DNA of 64,000 nt, taken from assembly GCF_001431045.1 (NCBI RefSeq), contig NZ_BCLE01000030.1, positions 62,001 through 126,000 of the forward strand, written 5' to 3'. Under the pieces are notes generated by a model. It saw nothing but the letters and a program-made list of their open reading frames with translations, made no database searches and was not told the origin of the DNA. Numbering within the stretch: position 1 is the stretch's first letter; every line of letters begins with the position of its first letter. Source of the stretch: Streptococcus orisasini. Its GTDB lineage: Bacteria > Bacillota > Bacilli > Lactobacillales > Streptococcaceae. Positions 17,441-27,549 of the stretch are shown here, in pieces. Position numbers and translations under genes: made by a program.

Positions 17441-19647
17441 TTACATCCAAATTTGATTGGAAAATAAAGCATGAAAAGCCAGATGATGGCTTTTTTGAAC
17501 TGATTAAAAAAGAAAAACTTAGTCAAGTGGCTGCCCAAATTCTCTACGGGCGCGGCCTTAACGAAGCTAGTGCTCTCGAGCAGTTTTTACACCCTGATTT
17601 GTCACAGCTTCACGACCCCTATCTTTTAAACGATATGGAGAAAGCGGTGAAGCGGATTCGTCAGGCCATTGAAAACTATGAAACGATTTTAATTTACGGC
17701 GATTATGATGCTGACGGTATGACATCCAGTTCTATCGTCAAAGAGGCCTTAGAGATGATGGGAGCAGAATGTCTGGTCTATCTTCCTAATCGCTTTACGG
17801 ATGGTTACGGTCCAAACAAGAGTGTCTATCAGTATTTCATTGAACAGCAGGCTGTGTCTCTAATTATTACGGTAGATAATGGGGTTGCTGGCAAAGAGGC
17901 GATTGCCTATGCGCAGGAAAAGGATGTTGATGTCATTGTGACAGATCACCACAGCATGCCCCAAGAGCTGCCGGATGCTTATGCTATTGTTCATCCTGAA
18001 CATCCTGGAGCAGCCTATCCTTTTAAATATTTAGCTGGCTGCGGTGTTGCCTTTAAGCTGGCCTGGGCTCTTTTAGAGTCTGTTCCTGTGGAAATGCTGG
18101 ATTTAGTAGCTATCGGGACAATTGCTGATATGGTTTCTCTGACAGATGAAAACCGCGTCATGGTCAAATATGGTCTGGAAATGCTTAAGCAGACAGAGCG
18201 TATTGGCCTACAGGAATTGCTGGATCTCTCAGGTGTTCAGGCAGACAGTATTAGCGAGGAGACCATTGGCTTTAAAGTGGCTCCGCAGCTCAATGCTCTA
18301 GGCCGCTTGGATGATCCCAATCCTGCTGTAGAGCTGCTGACGGGCTTTGATGAAGAGGAAGCTCGTACGATTGCGGCCATGATTAATGACAAAAATGAGG
18401 AACGCAAGGCCATCGTTCAGACGATTTTTGATGAAGCCATGGCCATGGTAGACACAGCAAAAACTGCTCAGATTTTGGCAAAAGAAGGCTGGCATGCTGG
18501 TGTTCTGGGCATTGTCGCAGGACGTATCATGGAAGAAATTAATCAGCCAGTGATTGTCCTCAATATTGAAAACGGTTTGGCCAAGGGCAGCGCCCGCAGT
18601 CTGGATACGGTCAATATTTTTGCTGCTTTGAATGAACACAGAGACTTGTTTACGGCCTTTGGCGGGCACAGCGGTGCGGCCGGCATGACTTTGAAAGCTG
18701 ACAGGCTGGAACAACTAGAACAAGTCCTCGTGTCCTACATTGAAGAACACCATATTGATCTCTCTCAGAAGAACCCGCTGATTATTGATGCCGAGCTTCC
18801 TTTGTCACAGCTGAGCTTTGACACTGTTAAAGGTTTGGAAAAGCTGGCGCCTTTTGGTATGGACAATGATAAGCCTGTTTTTTTGATAAAGAATTTTAAG
18901 GTGAAGCAGGCCAGAACCATGGGGCAAAACGGTGCTCATCTCAAGCTTAGGCTCATTCAGGAAGGAACAGAATTTGATCTGATTGCTTTTAATCAGGGAG
19001 CTTTAGTTCAGGAATTTCAGCAGGCTCAGCATTTAGAATTGGCCGTGACCTTATCTGTCAATCAGTGGAACGGCAATACCAGTCTTCAGCTCATGCTGGT
19101 AGATGCAAGGGTTGAGGGTATTCAGCTAATAGACATTCGCTCGCGCAGCAGCGCACTGCCTCAAGCAGTGCCTATCTTGGATGATAAAACGGCTAGTAAG
19201 GCCGTGGTTCTGCTGGAAGTTCCTGAAAAGGAAGAGGATCTTTTAGCGCTTTTTGAAAATCGTGATTTTGAAGCGATTTATTTCAAAAATATCATCAAGC
19301 ATCGTTATTATCTGACAGGTTATGGGACGCGCGAGCAGTTTGCCAAGCTCTACAAAACCATTTACCAGTATCCCGAATTTGATGTCCGTTATAAGCTAAA
19401 GGAGCTGAGTCGCTATCTCAATATTCCTGAAATTCTCCTCGTCAAGATGATTCAAATTTTTGACGAACTAGATTTTGTCACCATCACGGATGGTATTATG
19501 ACCGTCAATAAAGAAGCCGATAAACGGGACATTGCTGAAAGCCGCATCTATCAGGACTTAAAGCGGCTTGTAAAATTTCAGGAGCTGATGGCTCTGGGCA
19601 CACCGCAGGAGATTTATGATTACCTAACTTCGAAAAATCAAAAGTAA
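17437..19647 (+). CDS. recJ: Single-stranded-DNA 5'-3' exonuclease RecJ
   Basis: A 736-residue RecJ acting in recombination and base-excision/mismatch repair. DHH-family motifs: DYDADG (89-94), TVDNG (about 145-149) and TDHH (169-172), then GTIADMVSL. The DHHA1 region holds GGHSGAAGMT. An OB-like segment follows, and the extra C-terminal domain (about 560-736) of Firmicute RecJ is present. Coupled by ATGA to the SDR gene. Confidence 0.95.
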   Translation: MITSKFDWKIKHEKPDDGFFELIKKEKLSQVAAQILYGRGLNEASALEQFLHPDLSQLHDPYLLNDMEKAVKRIRQAIENYETILIYGDYDADGMTSSSIVKEALEMMGAECLVYLPNRFTDGYGPNKSVYQYFIEQQAVSLIITVDNGVAGKEAIAYAQEKDVDVIVTDHHSMPQELPDAYAIVHPEHPGAAYPFKYLAGCGVAFKLAWALLESVPVEMLDLVAIGTIADMVSLTDENRVMVKYGLEMLKQTERIGLQELLDLSGVQADSISEETIGFKVAPQLNALGRLDDPNPAVELLTGFDEEEARTIAAMINDKNEERKAIVQTIFDEAMAMVDTAKTAQILAKEGWHAGVLGIVAGRIMEEINQPVIVLNIENGLAKGSARSLDTVNIFAALNEHRDLFTAFGGHSGAAGMTLKADRLEQLEQVLVSYIEEHHIDLSQKNPLIIDAELPLSQLSFDTVKGLEKLAPFGMDNDKPVFLIKNFKVKQARTMGQNGAHLKLRLIQEGTEFDLIAFNQGALVQEFQQAQHLELAVTLSVNQWNGNTSLQLMLVDARVEGIQLIDIRSRSSALPQAVPILDDKTASKAVVLLEVPEKEEDLLALFENRDFEAIYFKNIIKHRYYLTGYGTREQFAKLYKTIYQYPEFDVRYKLKELSRYLNIPEILLVKMIQIFDELDFVTITDGIMTVNKEADKRDIAESRIYQDLKRLVKFQELMALGTPQEIYDYLTSKNQK

Positions 19648-19751
19648 GTCGATTTTGTCGGTGGAATCCTAAAAACAAGAGAGCACAAAGCTAATTTGTG
19701 CGCAGTTGGTTAAAAAGCGCTGCGCTGCTAACTTAATAAGATAAAAAGATT

Positions 19752-19785
19752 AAACTCTCAGCAGCAAAGAACTGCTGAGAGTTTT
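19752..19785 (+). terminator. Terminator after recJ
   Basis: A perfect 13-bp stem, AAACTCTCAGCAG (19752-19764) with CTGCTGAGAGTTT (19772-19784), and a seven-base loop. The T run is short (four). A smaller GCACAAA/TTTGTGC hairpin lies at about 19682-19699. The whole 19648-19914 gap has no supported gene. Confidence 0.7.
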
Positions 19786-19860
19786 AGGTAACAATCAGAA
19801 AATTAATTGTATGTATTCCAACAAGTCTTAGTAGTAATATTTTCTAAAATAACTAATTCA

Positions 19861-19869
19861 TGCTATAAT
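19861..19869 (+). promoter_or_regulatory. Extended -10 promoter for apt
   Basis: TGC-TATAAT (TATAAT at 19864-19869), about 45 nt before apt; -35 is poor (TTTTCT about 18 nt upstream). Confidence 0.5.
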
Positions 19870-19914
19870 AAGGAGTAAAAGATTTTTTGGCAGATTGCCC
19901 TAGAAAGTAAGGAA

Positions 19915-20427
19915 ATGGATTTAAAAGATTACATTGCAACTATTGAAGATTACCCGGAAAAAGGGATCCTTTTTCGCGATATCAGTCCCTTGATGGCTAA
20001 TGGGAATGCTTATAGCTATGCTGTTCGTGAAATTGTTCAATACGCGACAGACAAAAAGATTGATATGATTGTCGGTCCAGAAGCGCGCGGCTTTATTGTT
20101 GGCTGCCCGGTGGCTTATGAGTTGGGAGTAGGTTTTGCTCCGGTCCGTAAGCCTGGCAAGCTTCCGCGCGAAGTGATTGAAGCTAATTATGAAAAAGAAT
20201 ATGGTATTGATACTCTGACTATGCATGCGGATGCTATCAAACCTGGCCAGCGCGTGCTGATTGTTGATGACCTTTTGGCAACTGGCGGAACCGTTAAGGC
20301 AACGATTGAAATGATTGAAAGGCTGGGAGGAATTGTTGCTGGCTGTGCCTTTCTGATTGAGCTGGATGAGCTGGGAGGCCGCAAGGCTATTGGCGATTAT
20401 GATTATAAGGTACTCATTCATTATTAA
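19915..20427 (+). CDS. apt: Adenine phosphoribosyltransferase
   Basis: Salvages adenine with PRPP to AMP. The PRPP loop [10 protein letters not shown] is at residues 117-126, with the PEARGF motif at 55-60 and the hood segment [10 protein letters not shown] at 77-86. 170 residues matches the family. The ATG at 19915 is close behind TAAGGAA, a tight but usable ribosome binding site. Transcribed separately from recJ and metA. Confidence 0.96.
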   Translation: MDLKDYIATIEDYPEKGILFRDISPLMANGNAYSYAVREIVQYATDKKIDMIVGPEARGFIVGCPVAYELGVGFAPVRKPGKLPREVIEANYEKEYGIDTLTMHADAIKPGQRVLIVDDLLATGGTVKATIEMIERLGGIVAGCAFLIELDELGGRKAIGDYDYKVLIHY

Positions 20428-20469
20428 GGCTGACTTATAGCTGTTTGCTATATCTAACTAGAGAAATTA

Positions 20470-20503
20470 TATATTTGAAAACTATATCTCCCTGCTTTAT
20501 AAT
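20470..20503 (+). promoter_or_regulatory. metA promoter overlapping a MET-box-like palindrome
   Basis: A -35 TTGAAA (20475-20480) and -10 TATAAT (20498-20503) are 17 nt apart. The 17-mer TATATTTGAAAACTATA (20470-20486) spans the -35 and matches 14 of 17 positions of the streptococcal MET-box consensus TATAGTTTSAAACTATA bound by the LysR-type regulator MtaR/MetR. Control of metA by methionine supply is inferred. Confidence 0.65.
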
Positions 20504-20538
20504 ATTAAGATAGATATTGTAGAAATGGGGATATTTTC

Positions 20539-21483
20539 ATGCCAATTACTCTTGATAAAAAATTACCTGCGGTGGATATTCTAAAGTCTGAAAATATCTT
20601 CGTCATGGATGATAAACGAGCCATTCACCAGGATATTCGGCCCATGAGCATGTTGATTTTGAACTTGATGCCGACCAAGGTAGCAACAGAAACTCAGCTG
20701 TTGAGGCTCTTGGCCAATACTCCCTTGCAGATGAGCGTGGACTTTTTGTACATGGCCAGCCACCATTCTAAAAATACACAGGCTGAGCATATGAAGACCT
20801 TTTATAAAACTTTAAAGGATATCAGAGGGAAATTTTATGACGGCTTGATTATCACTGGTGCACCTGTGGAGACGATACCTTTTGAGCAAGTTGATTATTG
20901 GGAGGAACTTTGTCAGGTTTTTCAGTGGTCTAAAACTCATGTCTACTCAACCCTGCATCTTTGTTGGGGGGCTCAGGCAGGGCTTTACTATCGCTATGGT
21001 ATTGACAAATCTGAAATGGTTGAGAAGCTTTCAGGTATTTATTGGCAGACGGTGGAAAAGCCGTTCAGTCCTTTGATGCGAGGCTTTGATGATCGTTTTC
21101 TTGCCCCTCATTCGCGCTATACTGAAGTTCTTTTAAAAGATGTTATCAATAAGACAAATCTTGAAGTGATTGCTAGTGGTAAGGAAGTAGGCTTGTCCAT
21201 TTTGTCCAGCCGCGACATGCGGGAAGTCTATAGCTTTGGTCATCTAGAATATGATCGGGAAACCTTGGGCAATGAGTACAAACGCGATCTCAAAGCTGGT
21301 AAACAGCCTAACATTCCGAGCAATTATTATCGGGATGACGATCCTGAATCTTATCCGGAAATGCGCTGGAACCTTGCTGCGGCAACTTTCTTTAGTAATT
21401 GGCTGAATTACGCAGTTTATCAAGAAACGCCTTATCGCTTGGAGGAGTTAGAAAATGATGTTTCATTTTATGGCTATCTGTAA
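20539..21483 (+). CDS. metA: Homoserine O-acetyltransferase (MetA family)
   Basis: Acylates L-homoserine in the first step of methionine synthesis. The 314-residue MetA has a nucleophile C142 (HLCWGAQAG), and H235 and E237 in FGHLEYD complete the triad. Residue 111 is Glu (APVE); in the Bacillus MetA work this position set acetyl-CoA over succinyl-CoA, so the enzyme is best called an acetyltransferase despite common 'succinyltransferase' labels. It is preceded by a MET-box-like site. dnaD starts 9 nt downstream, with its own AAGGAGG, so read-through into dnaD-trmK-nif3 is likely. Confidence 0.93.
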   Translation: MPITLDKKLPAVDILKSENIFVMDDKRAIHQDIRPMSMLILNLMPTKVATETQLLRLLANTPLQMSVDFLYMASHHSKNTQAEHMKTFYKTLKDIRGKFYDGLIITGAPVETIPFEQVDYWEELCQVFQWSKTHVYSTLHLCWGAQAGLYYRYGIDKSEMVEKLSGIYWQTVEKPFSPLMRGFDDRFLAPHSRYTEVLLKDVINKTNLEVIASGKEVGLSILSSRDMREVYSFGHLEYDRETLGNEYKRDLKAGKQPNIPSNYYRDDDPESYPEMRWNLAAATFFSNWLNYAVYQETPYRLEELENDVSFYGYL

Positions 21484-21492
21484 GGAGGTCCT

Positions 21493-22188
21493 ATGAGCTT
21501 TTTGCAACATTATAAGTCAGGGAACTTGGTTTTGCCGAGTGCCTTGCTTTTTCATTACAAAGATATTTTCAGCAGCACAGAGGATTTTTTGGTCTGGCAG
21601 TTTTTCTATCTTCAAAACACGACAAAAATGGAAGAAATTGCCACTAGCCAAATCGCTGCAGCTGTTGGAAAGACCGTAGCTCAGGTTAACCGCTGTGTTT
21701 CAAATCTGATCAGTCAGGAACTTTTAGCCATGAAAACGATTGAGTTGGACGGTGAGAGTGAGGTCATTTTTGATGCAACTCTGGCTCTTAAGAAACTGGA
21801 TGACCTGCTGGAAGAGTCCAAGCAAGACAAGAGCCTGTCAAATGCTGACAATGGAAACGTCTTAAAAGCTTTGGTCGAAGATTTTGAAAGAGAACTGGGC
21901 CGGCTGCTCAGCCCCTTTGAGCTGGAAGATTTGCAAAAGACTGTTGCAGATGATAAAACAGATCCTGACCTTGTTCGGGCAGCTCTGCGGGAAGCTGTTT
22001 TCAATGGTAAGACCAATTGGAATTACATTCAGGCTATTTTGAGAAATTGGCGTCGGGAAGGGATTACGACCCTGCGTCAAGTCGAAGAGAGACGACAGGA
22101 ACGTGAAGAAGCCAACCCAGCTAATGTGACAGTTTCAGACGATTTTCTGTCGGCCATGAATTTATGGAGTGACTCGGATGCAAGATAA
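21493..22188 (+). CDS. dnaD: DnaD-type replication initiation protein
   Basis: A 231-residue DnaD. An N-terminal winged-helix domain (about 1-100; LPSALLFHYKDIF, then TSQIAAAVGKTVAQVNRCVSNLI) is followed by an acidic linker and the DnaB_2/DnaD C-terminal domain (about 128-200) with WNYIQAILRNWRREGI, which matches the family YxxxILxxW motif. In Firmicutes DnaD helps load the replicative helicase at oriC and at restart sites. It has a strong TAAGGAGG and overlaps trmK by 11 nt. Confidence 0.92.
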   Translation: MSFLQHYKSGNLVLPSALLFHYKDIFSSTEDFLVWQFFYLQNTTKMEEIATSQIAAAVGKTVAQVNRCVSNLISQELLAMKTIELDGESEVIFDATLALKKLDDLLEESKQDKSLSNADNGNVLKALVEDFERELGRLLSPFELEDLQKTVADDKTDPDLVRAALREAVFNGKTNWNYIQAILRNWRREGITTLRQVEERRQEREEANPANVTVSDDFLSAMNLWSDSDAR

Positions 22189-22888
22189 AAAGAAGGGTAT
22201 AAACCTTTCTGAGCGTTTACAGGAAATTGCGAGCTTTGTACCTAAGGGTGCAAGGCTTCTTGATGTTGGGAGCGATCATGCCTATCTGCCGCTTTATCTG
22301 CTGGAAAATGGGCATATTGATTATGCCATAGCCGGTGAGGTGGCCAAAGGTCCTTACAGTTCAGCTGTAGAAAATGTGGGTCAAGCTAGTTTATCAGAAC
22401 GCGTGGATGTCCGTCTGGCAGATGGCTTAGCAGCTTTTACGGCAGCAGATAAAATTGATGTGATTACGATTTGCGGCATGGGCGGACGGCTGATGGCAGA
22501 GATTTTAGAAGCAGGCAAGGCTAAGCTGTCTTTGGTAAAGCAGCTCATTCTGCAGCCTAATAATTGCGAAGATGAGCTGCGCCTTTGGCTGATGGCCAAT
22601 GGTTTTGTTATTACTGCTGAAAAGATGGTAACCGATAAACAAAAATACTATGAAATAATAGTAGCTGAGCAGGGTCAGATGAATCTGTCAGCTGCAGATT
22701 TGCGCTTTGGTCCTTTCTTGCGTCAGGAACTGTCAGCTGTTTTTAAAGCAAGGTGGCAAAAAGAGCTGTCTAAATTAGAGCAGGCTTTGGTGAAAATTCC
22801 TGAGACAAATGAAGAGGCTCAGCTGGCTGTAAAGGCAAAAATAAGTCAGATTAAGGAGGTGCTGCATGAAAGCACGGCAAGTTATTAA
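22178..22888 (+). CDS. trmK: tRNA (adenine-22-N1)-methyltransferase TrmK
   Basis: A SAM-dependent Rossmann methyltransferase that modifies A22 of tRNA. Motif [13 protein letters not shown] lies near residues 22-33, followed by VDVRLADGL and the catalytic-region [19 protein letters not shown] 22178 is chosen because GGAG is 8 nt upstream; a GTG at 22169 would overlap the ribosome binding site. 236 residues, standard length. It overlaps dnaD upstream and the Nif3-like gene downstream, as in other Firmicutes. Confidence 0.92.
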   Translation: MQDKKKGINLSERLQEIASFVPKGARLLDVGSDHAYLPLYLLENGHIDYAIAGEVAKGPYSSAVENVGQASLSERVDVRLADGLAAFTAADKIDVITICGMGGRLMAEILEAGKAKLSLVKQLILQPNNCEDELRLWLMANGFVITAEKMVTDKQKYYEIIVAEQGQMNLSAADLRFGPFLRQELSAVFKARWQKELSKLEQALVKIPETNEEAQLAVKAKISQIKEVLHESTASY

Positions 22889-23654
22889 ACGTTATGAAGC
22901 TTACTGTCCGCAGGGGCTGTCTCTTGAAGGCGATATATCTGGTTTGCAAATTGGCACTCTGGACAAGGAAGTTAAGCGCATCATGCTGGCGCTTGATGTG
23001 CGTGAAAGTACGGTTGCAGAAGCTATTGAACAAGAGGCCGATTTGATTATTGTTAAGCATGCGCCGATTTTTCGGCCGCTAAAAGATTTAACAGCGACTG
23101 CGCAAAATCAGCTTTATATTGATTTGATTAAGCATGATATTGCTGTCTATGTCAGCCACACCAATATTGATATTGTCCCTGATGGTCTCAATGATTGGTT
23201 TTGCGATTTGTTGGATATTGATAACAGAGAAATTCTAAGTCCCAGTAAAGATGGCTATGGCATTGGACGTGTCGGGGATATTGCACCGCTTTCTTTTGAA
23301 GATTTGGCAATGAAAGTTAAACAGATTTTTCATTTGGACAGTATTCGCTTAGTATCTTACGGCAAGGAAAATCCCTTGATTTCCCGCGTTGCTATTTGCG
23401 GCGGCAGCGGTCAGGGCTTTTATCAGGAAGCTTTAGCTAAAGGGGCTCAGGTCTATATCACTGGAGATATCTATTACCATACTGCTCAGGAAATGCTGAC
23501 CAACGGCCTTTTAGCCTTAGATCCGGGACATCACATAGAAGTCCTCTTCGCTGAGAGACTAGCCGCCAAATTTGAAGCATGGAAGGCTGAAGATAACTGG
23601 GATATTGAGATTTTGACCACCCAGGCCAATACGAATCCTTTTTATCATTTATAA
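22866..23654 (+). CDS. Nif3-like dinuclear metal centre protein
   Basis: A 262-residue member of the NIF3/YbgI/YqfO family, with metal-binding motifs KHAPIF, SHTNID and a C-terminal DPGHHIEV segment. It has the short form without the inserted PII-like domain of Bacillus YqfO. Some members are GTP cyclohydrolase-like in fold, but no firm activity is established. The start follows AAGGAGGTG and lies inside the end of trmK, so the two are translationally coupled. Confidence 0.9.
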   Translation: MKARQVIKRYEAYCPQGLSLEGDISGLQIGTLDKEVKRIMLALDVRESTVAEAIEQEADLIIVKHAPIFRPLKDLTATAQNQLYIDLIKHDIAVYVSHTNIDIVPDGLNDWFCDLLDIDNREILSPSKDGYGIGRVGDIAPLSFEDLAMKVKQIFHLDSIRLVSYGKENPLISRVAICGGSGQGFYQEALAKGAQVYITGDIYYHTAQEMLTNGLLALDPGHHIEVLFAERLAAKFEAWKAEDNWDIEILTTQANTNPFYHL

Positions 23655-24044
23655 AAAATTTGTTTGTAGAAGAAGCTTGTCTTAAGCGAAGCAATAGGAA
23701 ATTTTAATAAACAATAAGGCTGTTCTTGCTTTTCTAAGCTCTGCTGCCTTAAGACCTGATATGACTTAGCTTATTTAGGAGCGAACTTTTAGCAAATTTT
23801 AAGAGCTGATTTGCACAAATGGCTGCTTACCCGGTTGATTTTCATGATCAAACCGGTGTTTTCTTGTCTGGGAAAATGAGGACAAGTTGGAAAAGTTCTG
23901 TATAGAGCAGAAAAACGAAAACTGTAGTCTCCTTGGATTGGACATTCCTGATAAGGTGTTTGTTATGTCTTTAGGGTGGTTAGTGACACCGCTAACAAAA
24001 AATGATAAAATGTAAGATGATTAAATATAAAGAGGAGACCTATA
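23655..24044. other. Intergenic region nif3-rmlA with terminator and promoter
   Basis: No gene is supported here. A hairpin with CCGGTT-GAT (23831-23839) and ATC-A-AACCGG (to about 23856) followed by TGTTTTCTTG looks like the terminator of the dnaD-trmK-nif3 operon. About 50-60 nt before rmlA a TGA-TAAAAT extended -10 (about 24003-24011) can serve rmlA. An AGGGTGGT stretch followed by GTTAG/CTAAC arms (about 23973-23996) resembles a T-box core only superficially. Confidence 0.5.
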
Positions 24045-24914
24045 ATGAAGGGTATTATTCTTGCAGGAGGCTCTGGAACACGCCTGTATCCACTGACTCG
24101 CGCTGCTTCAAAACAACTCATGCCGGTTTATGATAAACCAATGATTTATTATCCGCTTTCAACTTTAATGTTAGCAGGAATCAAAGACATTTTAATTATT
24201 TCGACACCTCAGGATTTACCGCGTTTTGAAGAGCTGCTTCAAGACGGCTCAGAATTTGGTATTAAACTTTCCTATGCTGAACAGCCAAGTCCAGATGGTC
24301 TTGCCCAAGCCTTTATTATTGGTGAAGAATTTATTGGTGATGACAATGTGGCCCTTATTTTAGGAGATAATATTTATTACGGTCCTGGCCTTAGCCGCAT
24401 GCTGCAAAAGGCAGCCAGCAAGGAAAAGGGAGCAACTGTTTTTGGTTACCAAGTCAAAGATCCAGAACGTTTTGGGGTTGTTGAATTTGATGAGAATATG
24501 AATGCTGTTTCCATTGAAGAAAAACCAGAACATCCTAAGTCTCATTATGCTGTGACAGGTTTGTACTTCTATGACAATGATGTCATTGAGATTGCTAAAA
24601 ATATCAAGCCAAGTGCGCGTGGAGAGCTGGAAATCACAGATGTTAACAAGGCTTATCTTGAGCGCGGTGATCTTTCTGTAGAGGTTATGGAACGTGGTTT
24701 TGCCTGGTTGGATACTGGAACTCATGAAAGCTTGCTGGAAGCGGCTCAGTATATCGAAACAGTGCAGCGCATGCAAAATCTGCAGGTGGCTAATCTTGAA
24801 GAAATTGCCTATCGTATGGGTTATATTACAGCTGATGATGTGCGCGAATTGGCACAGCCGCTCAAGAAAAATGAATACGGACAATATTTACTCCGTTTGA
24901 TTGGAGAAGCCTAA
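24045..24914 (+). CDS. rmlA: Glucose-1-phosphate thymidylyltransferase
   Basis: First step of dTDP-L-rhamnose synthesis: dTTP plus glucose-1-phosphate to dTDP-glucose. The nucleotide-binding [11 protein letters not shown] is at residues 8-18, then [24 protein letters not shown] and the EEKPEHPKS segment. 289 residues is standard. Strong GAGGAG ribosome binding site. rmlC starts at its stop codon (TAATG), giving coupled translation. In mutans-group streptococci the product feeds rhamnose-glucose polysaccharide of the wall. Confidence 0.96.
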   Translation: MKGIILAGGSGTRLYPLTRAASKQLMPVYDKPMIYYPLSTLMLAGIKDILIISTPQDLPRFEELLQDGSEFGIKLSYAEQPSPDGLAQAFIIGEEFIGDDNVALILGDNIYYGPGLSRMLQKAASKEKGATVFGYQVKDPERFGVVEFDENMNAVSIEEKPEHPKSHYAVTGLYFYDNDVIEIAKNIKPSARGELEITDVNKAYLERGDLSVEVMERGFAWLDTGTHESLLEAAQYIETVQRMQNLQVANLEEIAYRMGYITADDVRELAQPLKKNEYGQYLLRLIGEA

Positions 24915-25507
24915 TGACTGAACAATTTTTTGAAAAAGAATTAGCCGCTCGTAAAGTTGAAGCAATCCCTGGTATGCTGGAATTTGATATCCCAGTTCAC
25001 GGTGACAATCGCGGCTGGTTCAAGGAAAACTTCCAAAAGGAAAAGATGATTCCTCTTGGCTTTCCAGAAAGCTTCTTTGCAGAAGGTAAGCTGCAAAACA
25101 ACGTTTCTTTTTCTCGCAAAAATGTTTTGCGCGGTCTTCACGCAGAACCTTGGGATAAGTATATTTCAGTCGCTGACGAGGGGAAAGTTCTGGGTTCATG
25201 GGTTGACCTTCGAGAAGGTGATAGCTTTGGCCATGTCTATCAAACGGTTATTGATGCTTCTAAAGGGATTTTTGTTCCCCGTGGTGTGGCCAATGGTTTT
25301 CAAGTTTTATCTGATAAGGTTGCTTACAGCTACCTCGTCAACGATTATTGGGCATTAGAACTCAAACCTAAGTATGCTTTTGTTAATTACGCTGATCCGG
25401 CCCTTGGCATCACATGGGAAAACTTGGAAGAAGCAGAAGTTTCAGAAGCAGACAAAAACCACCCACTGCTCAAAGACGTTAAACCATTGAAAGCAGAAGA
25501 TTTGTAA
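24914..25507 (+). CDS. rmlC: dTDP-4-dehydrorhamnose 3,5-epimerase
   Basis: A cupin-fold epimerase of 197 residues for the third step of dTDP-rhamnose synthesis. Motifs: DNRGWFKENF, the catalytic-histidine region NVLRGLHAEPW, WVDLREGDSFGH, and VPRGVANGFQ. It is the streptococcal type. Coupled to rmlA by an overlapping stop/start; a nucleotidyltransferase-like gene follows after 1 nt. Confidence 0.94.
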   Translation: MTEQFFEKELAARKVEAIPGMLEFDIPVHGDNRGWFKENFQKEKMIPLGFPESFFAEGKLQNNVSFSRKNVLRGLHAEPWDKYISVADEGKVLGSWVDLREGDSFGHVYQTVIDASKGIFVPRGVANGFQVLSDKVAYSYLVNDYWALELKPKYAFVNYADPALGITWENLEEAEVSEADKNHPLLKDVKPLKAEDL

Positions 25508-25508
25508 G

Positions 25509-25997
25509 ATGTATCACCTGTTTTTAGAGATTGCTAGGGAGTTGAATGCAATCGGCATTACACCCCTTCTAATGGGTTCTGTTGGCCTTGAAGTGCGGAC
25601 TGAGTGTTCGTGGCAGGCAAGGGATTTGGATATCCATGTTCCTAGTGATCCTCGTGGCTGGGAAGCACCTGATGAAGAGAGAATTTATCGTTTTGATGAG
25701 CTCAATGTCATTATGGAAAAGCTGGGCTATCATCTAGTCGATCGCCATGAACATGAGTTTCAAAAGGATGGATGCTCTGTTGAGTTTGGTGGCCTTGATT
25801 CTCTGCCAAGTTTTGCAGGTGTTGCACTAGAAGACTTGGAGGAAGTAGAAGATGAAGGAGTTCATTACTATCTGCCTAGTCTTGAACAGTACCTCAAAAT
25901 CTACCAAGCCTCATCCAAAGATTCTTATCGAGCAGACAACAACAATCGCAAAGATTTTGCCAAAATTGATTATTTGAAACAAATATTAGGAAAATAA
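25509..25997 (+). CDS. Nucleotidyltransferase-fold protein inside the rml operon
   Basis: A 162-residue protein. LMGSVGLEVR followed by ARDLDIHV (about residues 20-44) matches the GS...DxD pattern of minimal nucleotidyltransferases; an acidic middle and a C-terminal KIYQASSKDSYRADNNNRKDFAKI helix follow. I recall related streptococcal proteins labelled phosphoribosylanthranilate isomerase, which the sequence does not support. Only 1 nt separates it from rmlC, so it is co-transcribed. A role in polysaccharide synthesis is possible only by context. Confidence 0.65.
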   Translation: MYHLFLEIARELNAIGITPLLMGSVGLEVRTECSWQARDLDIHVPSDPRGWEAPDEERIYRFDELNVIMEKLGYHLVDRHEHEFQKDGCSVEFGGLDSLPSFAGVALEDLEEVEDEGVHYYLPSLEQYLKIYQASSKDSYRADNNNRKDFAKIDYLKQILGK

Positions 25998-26028
25998 AAA
26001 TCAAGCTAAAATAAACAAGAAAGGAGTG

Positions 26029-26130
26029 TTCAGTTAGTTTGTCTAACTGAATACGGGGCTAAAAGCGTCGAAAAAAAAGGATAAATCTCCCAGTGTGCAG
26101 CGGCAGGCACACCGAGTCAATTTTTTTGTT
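26029..26130 (+). other. Structured spacer before rmlB
   Basis: The 171-nt gap between the nucleotidyltransferase-like gene and rmlB holds a perfect 9-bp hairpin (TTCAGTTAG 26029-26037, loop TTTGT, CTAACTGAA 26043-26051) just after an AAGGAG, and a second hairpin (GTGTGC/GCACAC, about 26093-26112) followed after nine bases by seven T (26121-26127). The second could act as a terminator or attenuator inside the operon. rmlB then has only a distant AAGG as ribosome binding site. Confidence 0.5.
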
Positions 26131-26165
26131 TTTCTTTCGCTTTCTTAAGGCTCTTTATATCTTAA

Positions 26166-27215
<1,050 letters not shown>

Positions 27216-27249
27216 AAACTGCTGGTACTTTTTACCGAGCAGAATAAAT

Positions 27250-27293
27250 AATCCTTGTTAAATCTATCAAGCATAGATCTAACAAGGATTTTT
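27250..27293 (+). terminator. Terminator after rmlB
   Basis: AATCCTTGTTA-a-ATCTAT (27250-27267) pairs with ATAGAT-c-TAACAAGGATT (27273-27290) around a five-base loop, then T. One mismatch in an otherwise 17-bp stem. Confidence 0.85.
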
Positions 27294-27549
27294 ATATTCG
27301 AGTTAAAGCAAAACGTACTAAATATCAGCAGGTTTTGTTCTTCTTTTACCGCCCAAAAGTCCTTGATTTATGAGCAAAGTTGTCAAAGGCTTGCCCTGCC
27401 TTTCATAAGGATCTATGAATGACTTATGCTTAAATCTAGCAAAATCAGTCTAATCAGTATAAAATTCAAGAACTTCTGGCTTGGTTCAGGTGGCTGTTCA
27501 ATTGTTCGGGGGTGCTGCTGGTTTTTAAACCTAATTTTGACACATATCA
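27294..27549. other. Convergent intergenic region, nothing recognised
   Basis: Between the rmlB terminator and the end of the convergent lactonase gene I see no reading frame with a ribosome binding site, no repeat and no clear terminator for the lactonase side. Confidence 0.4.

Noticed and set aside
19921-20421. 166-residue minus-strand frame opposite apt
   Set aside because: It is fully antisense to apt, a clearly identified gene, and has low-complexity content typical of a shadow frame.
23973-23996. AGGGTGGT followed by a GTTAG/CTAAC stem, resembling a T-box core before rmlA
   Set aside because: The conserved GGGTGGNACCGCG run is not intact, there is no stem I or specifier region, and rmlA is not a usual T-box target.
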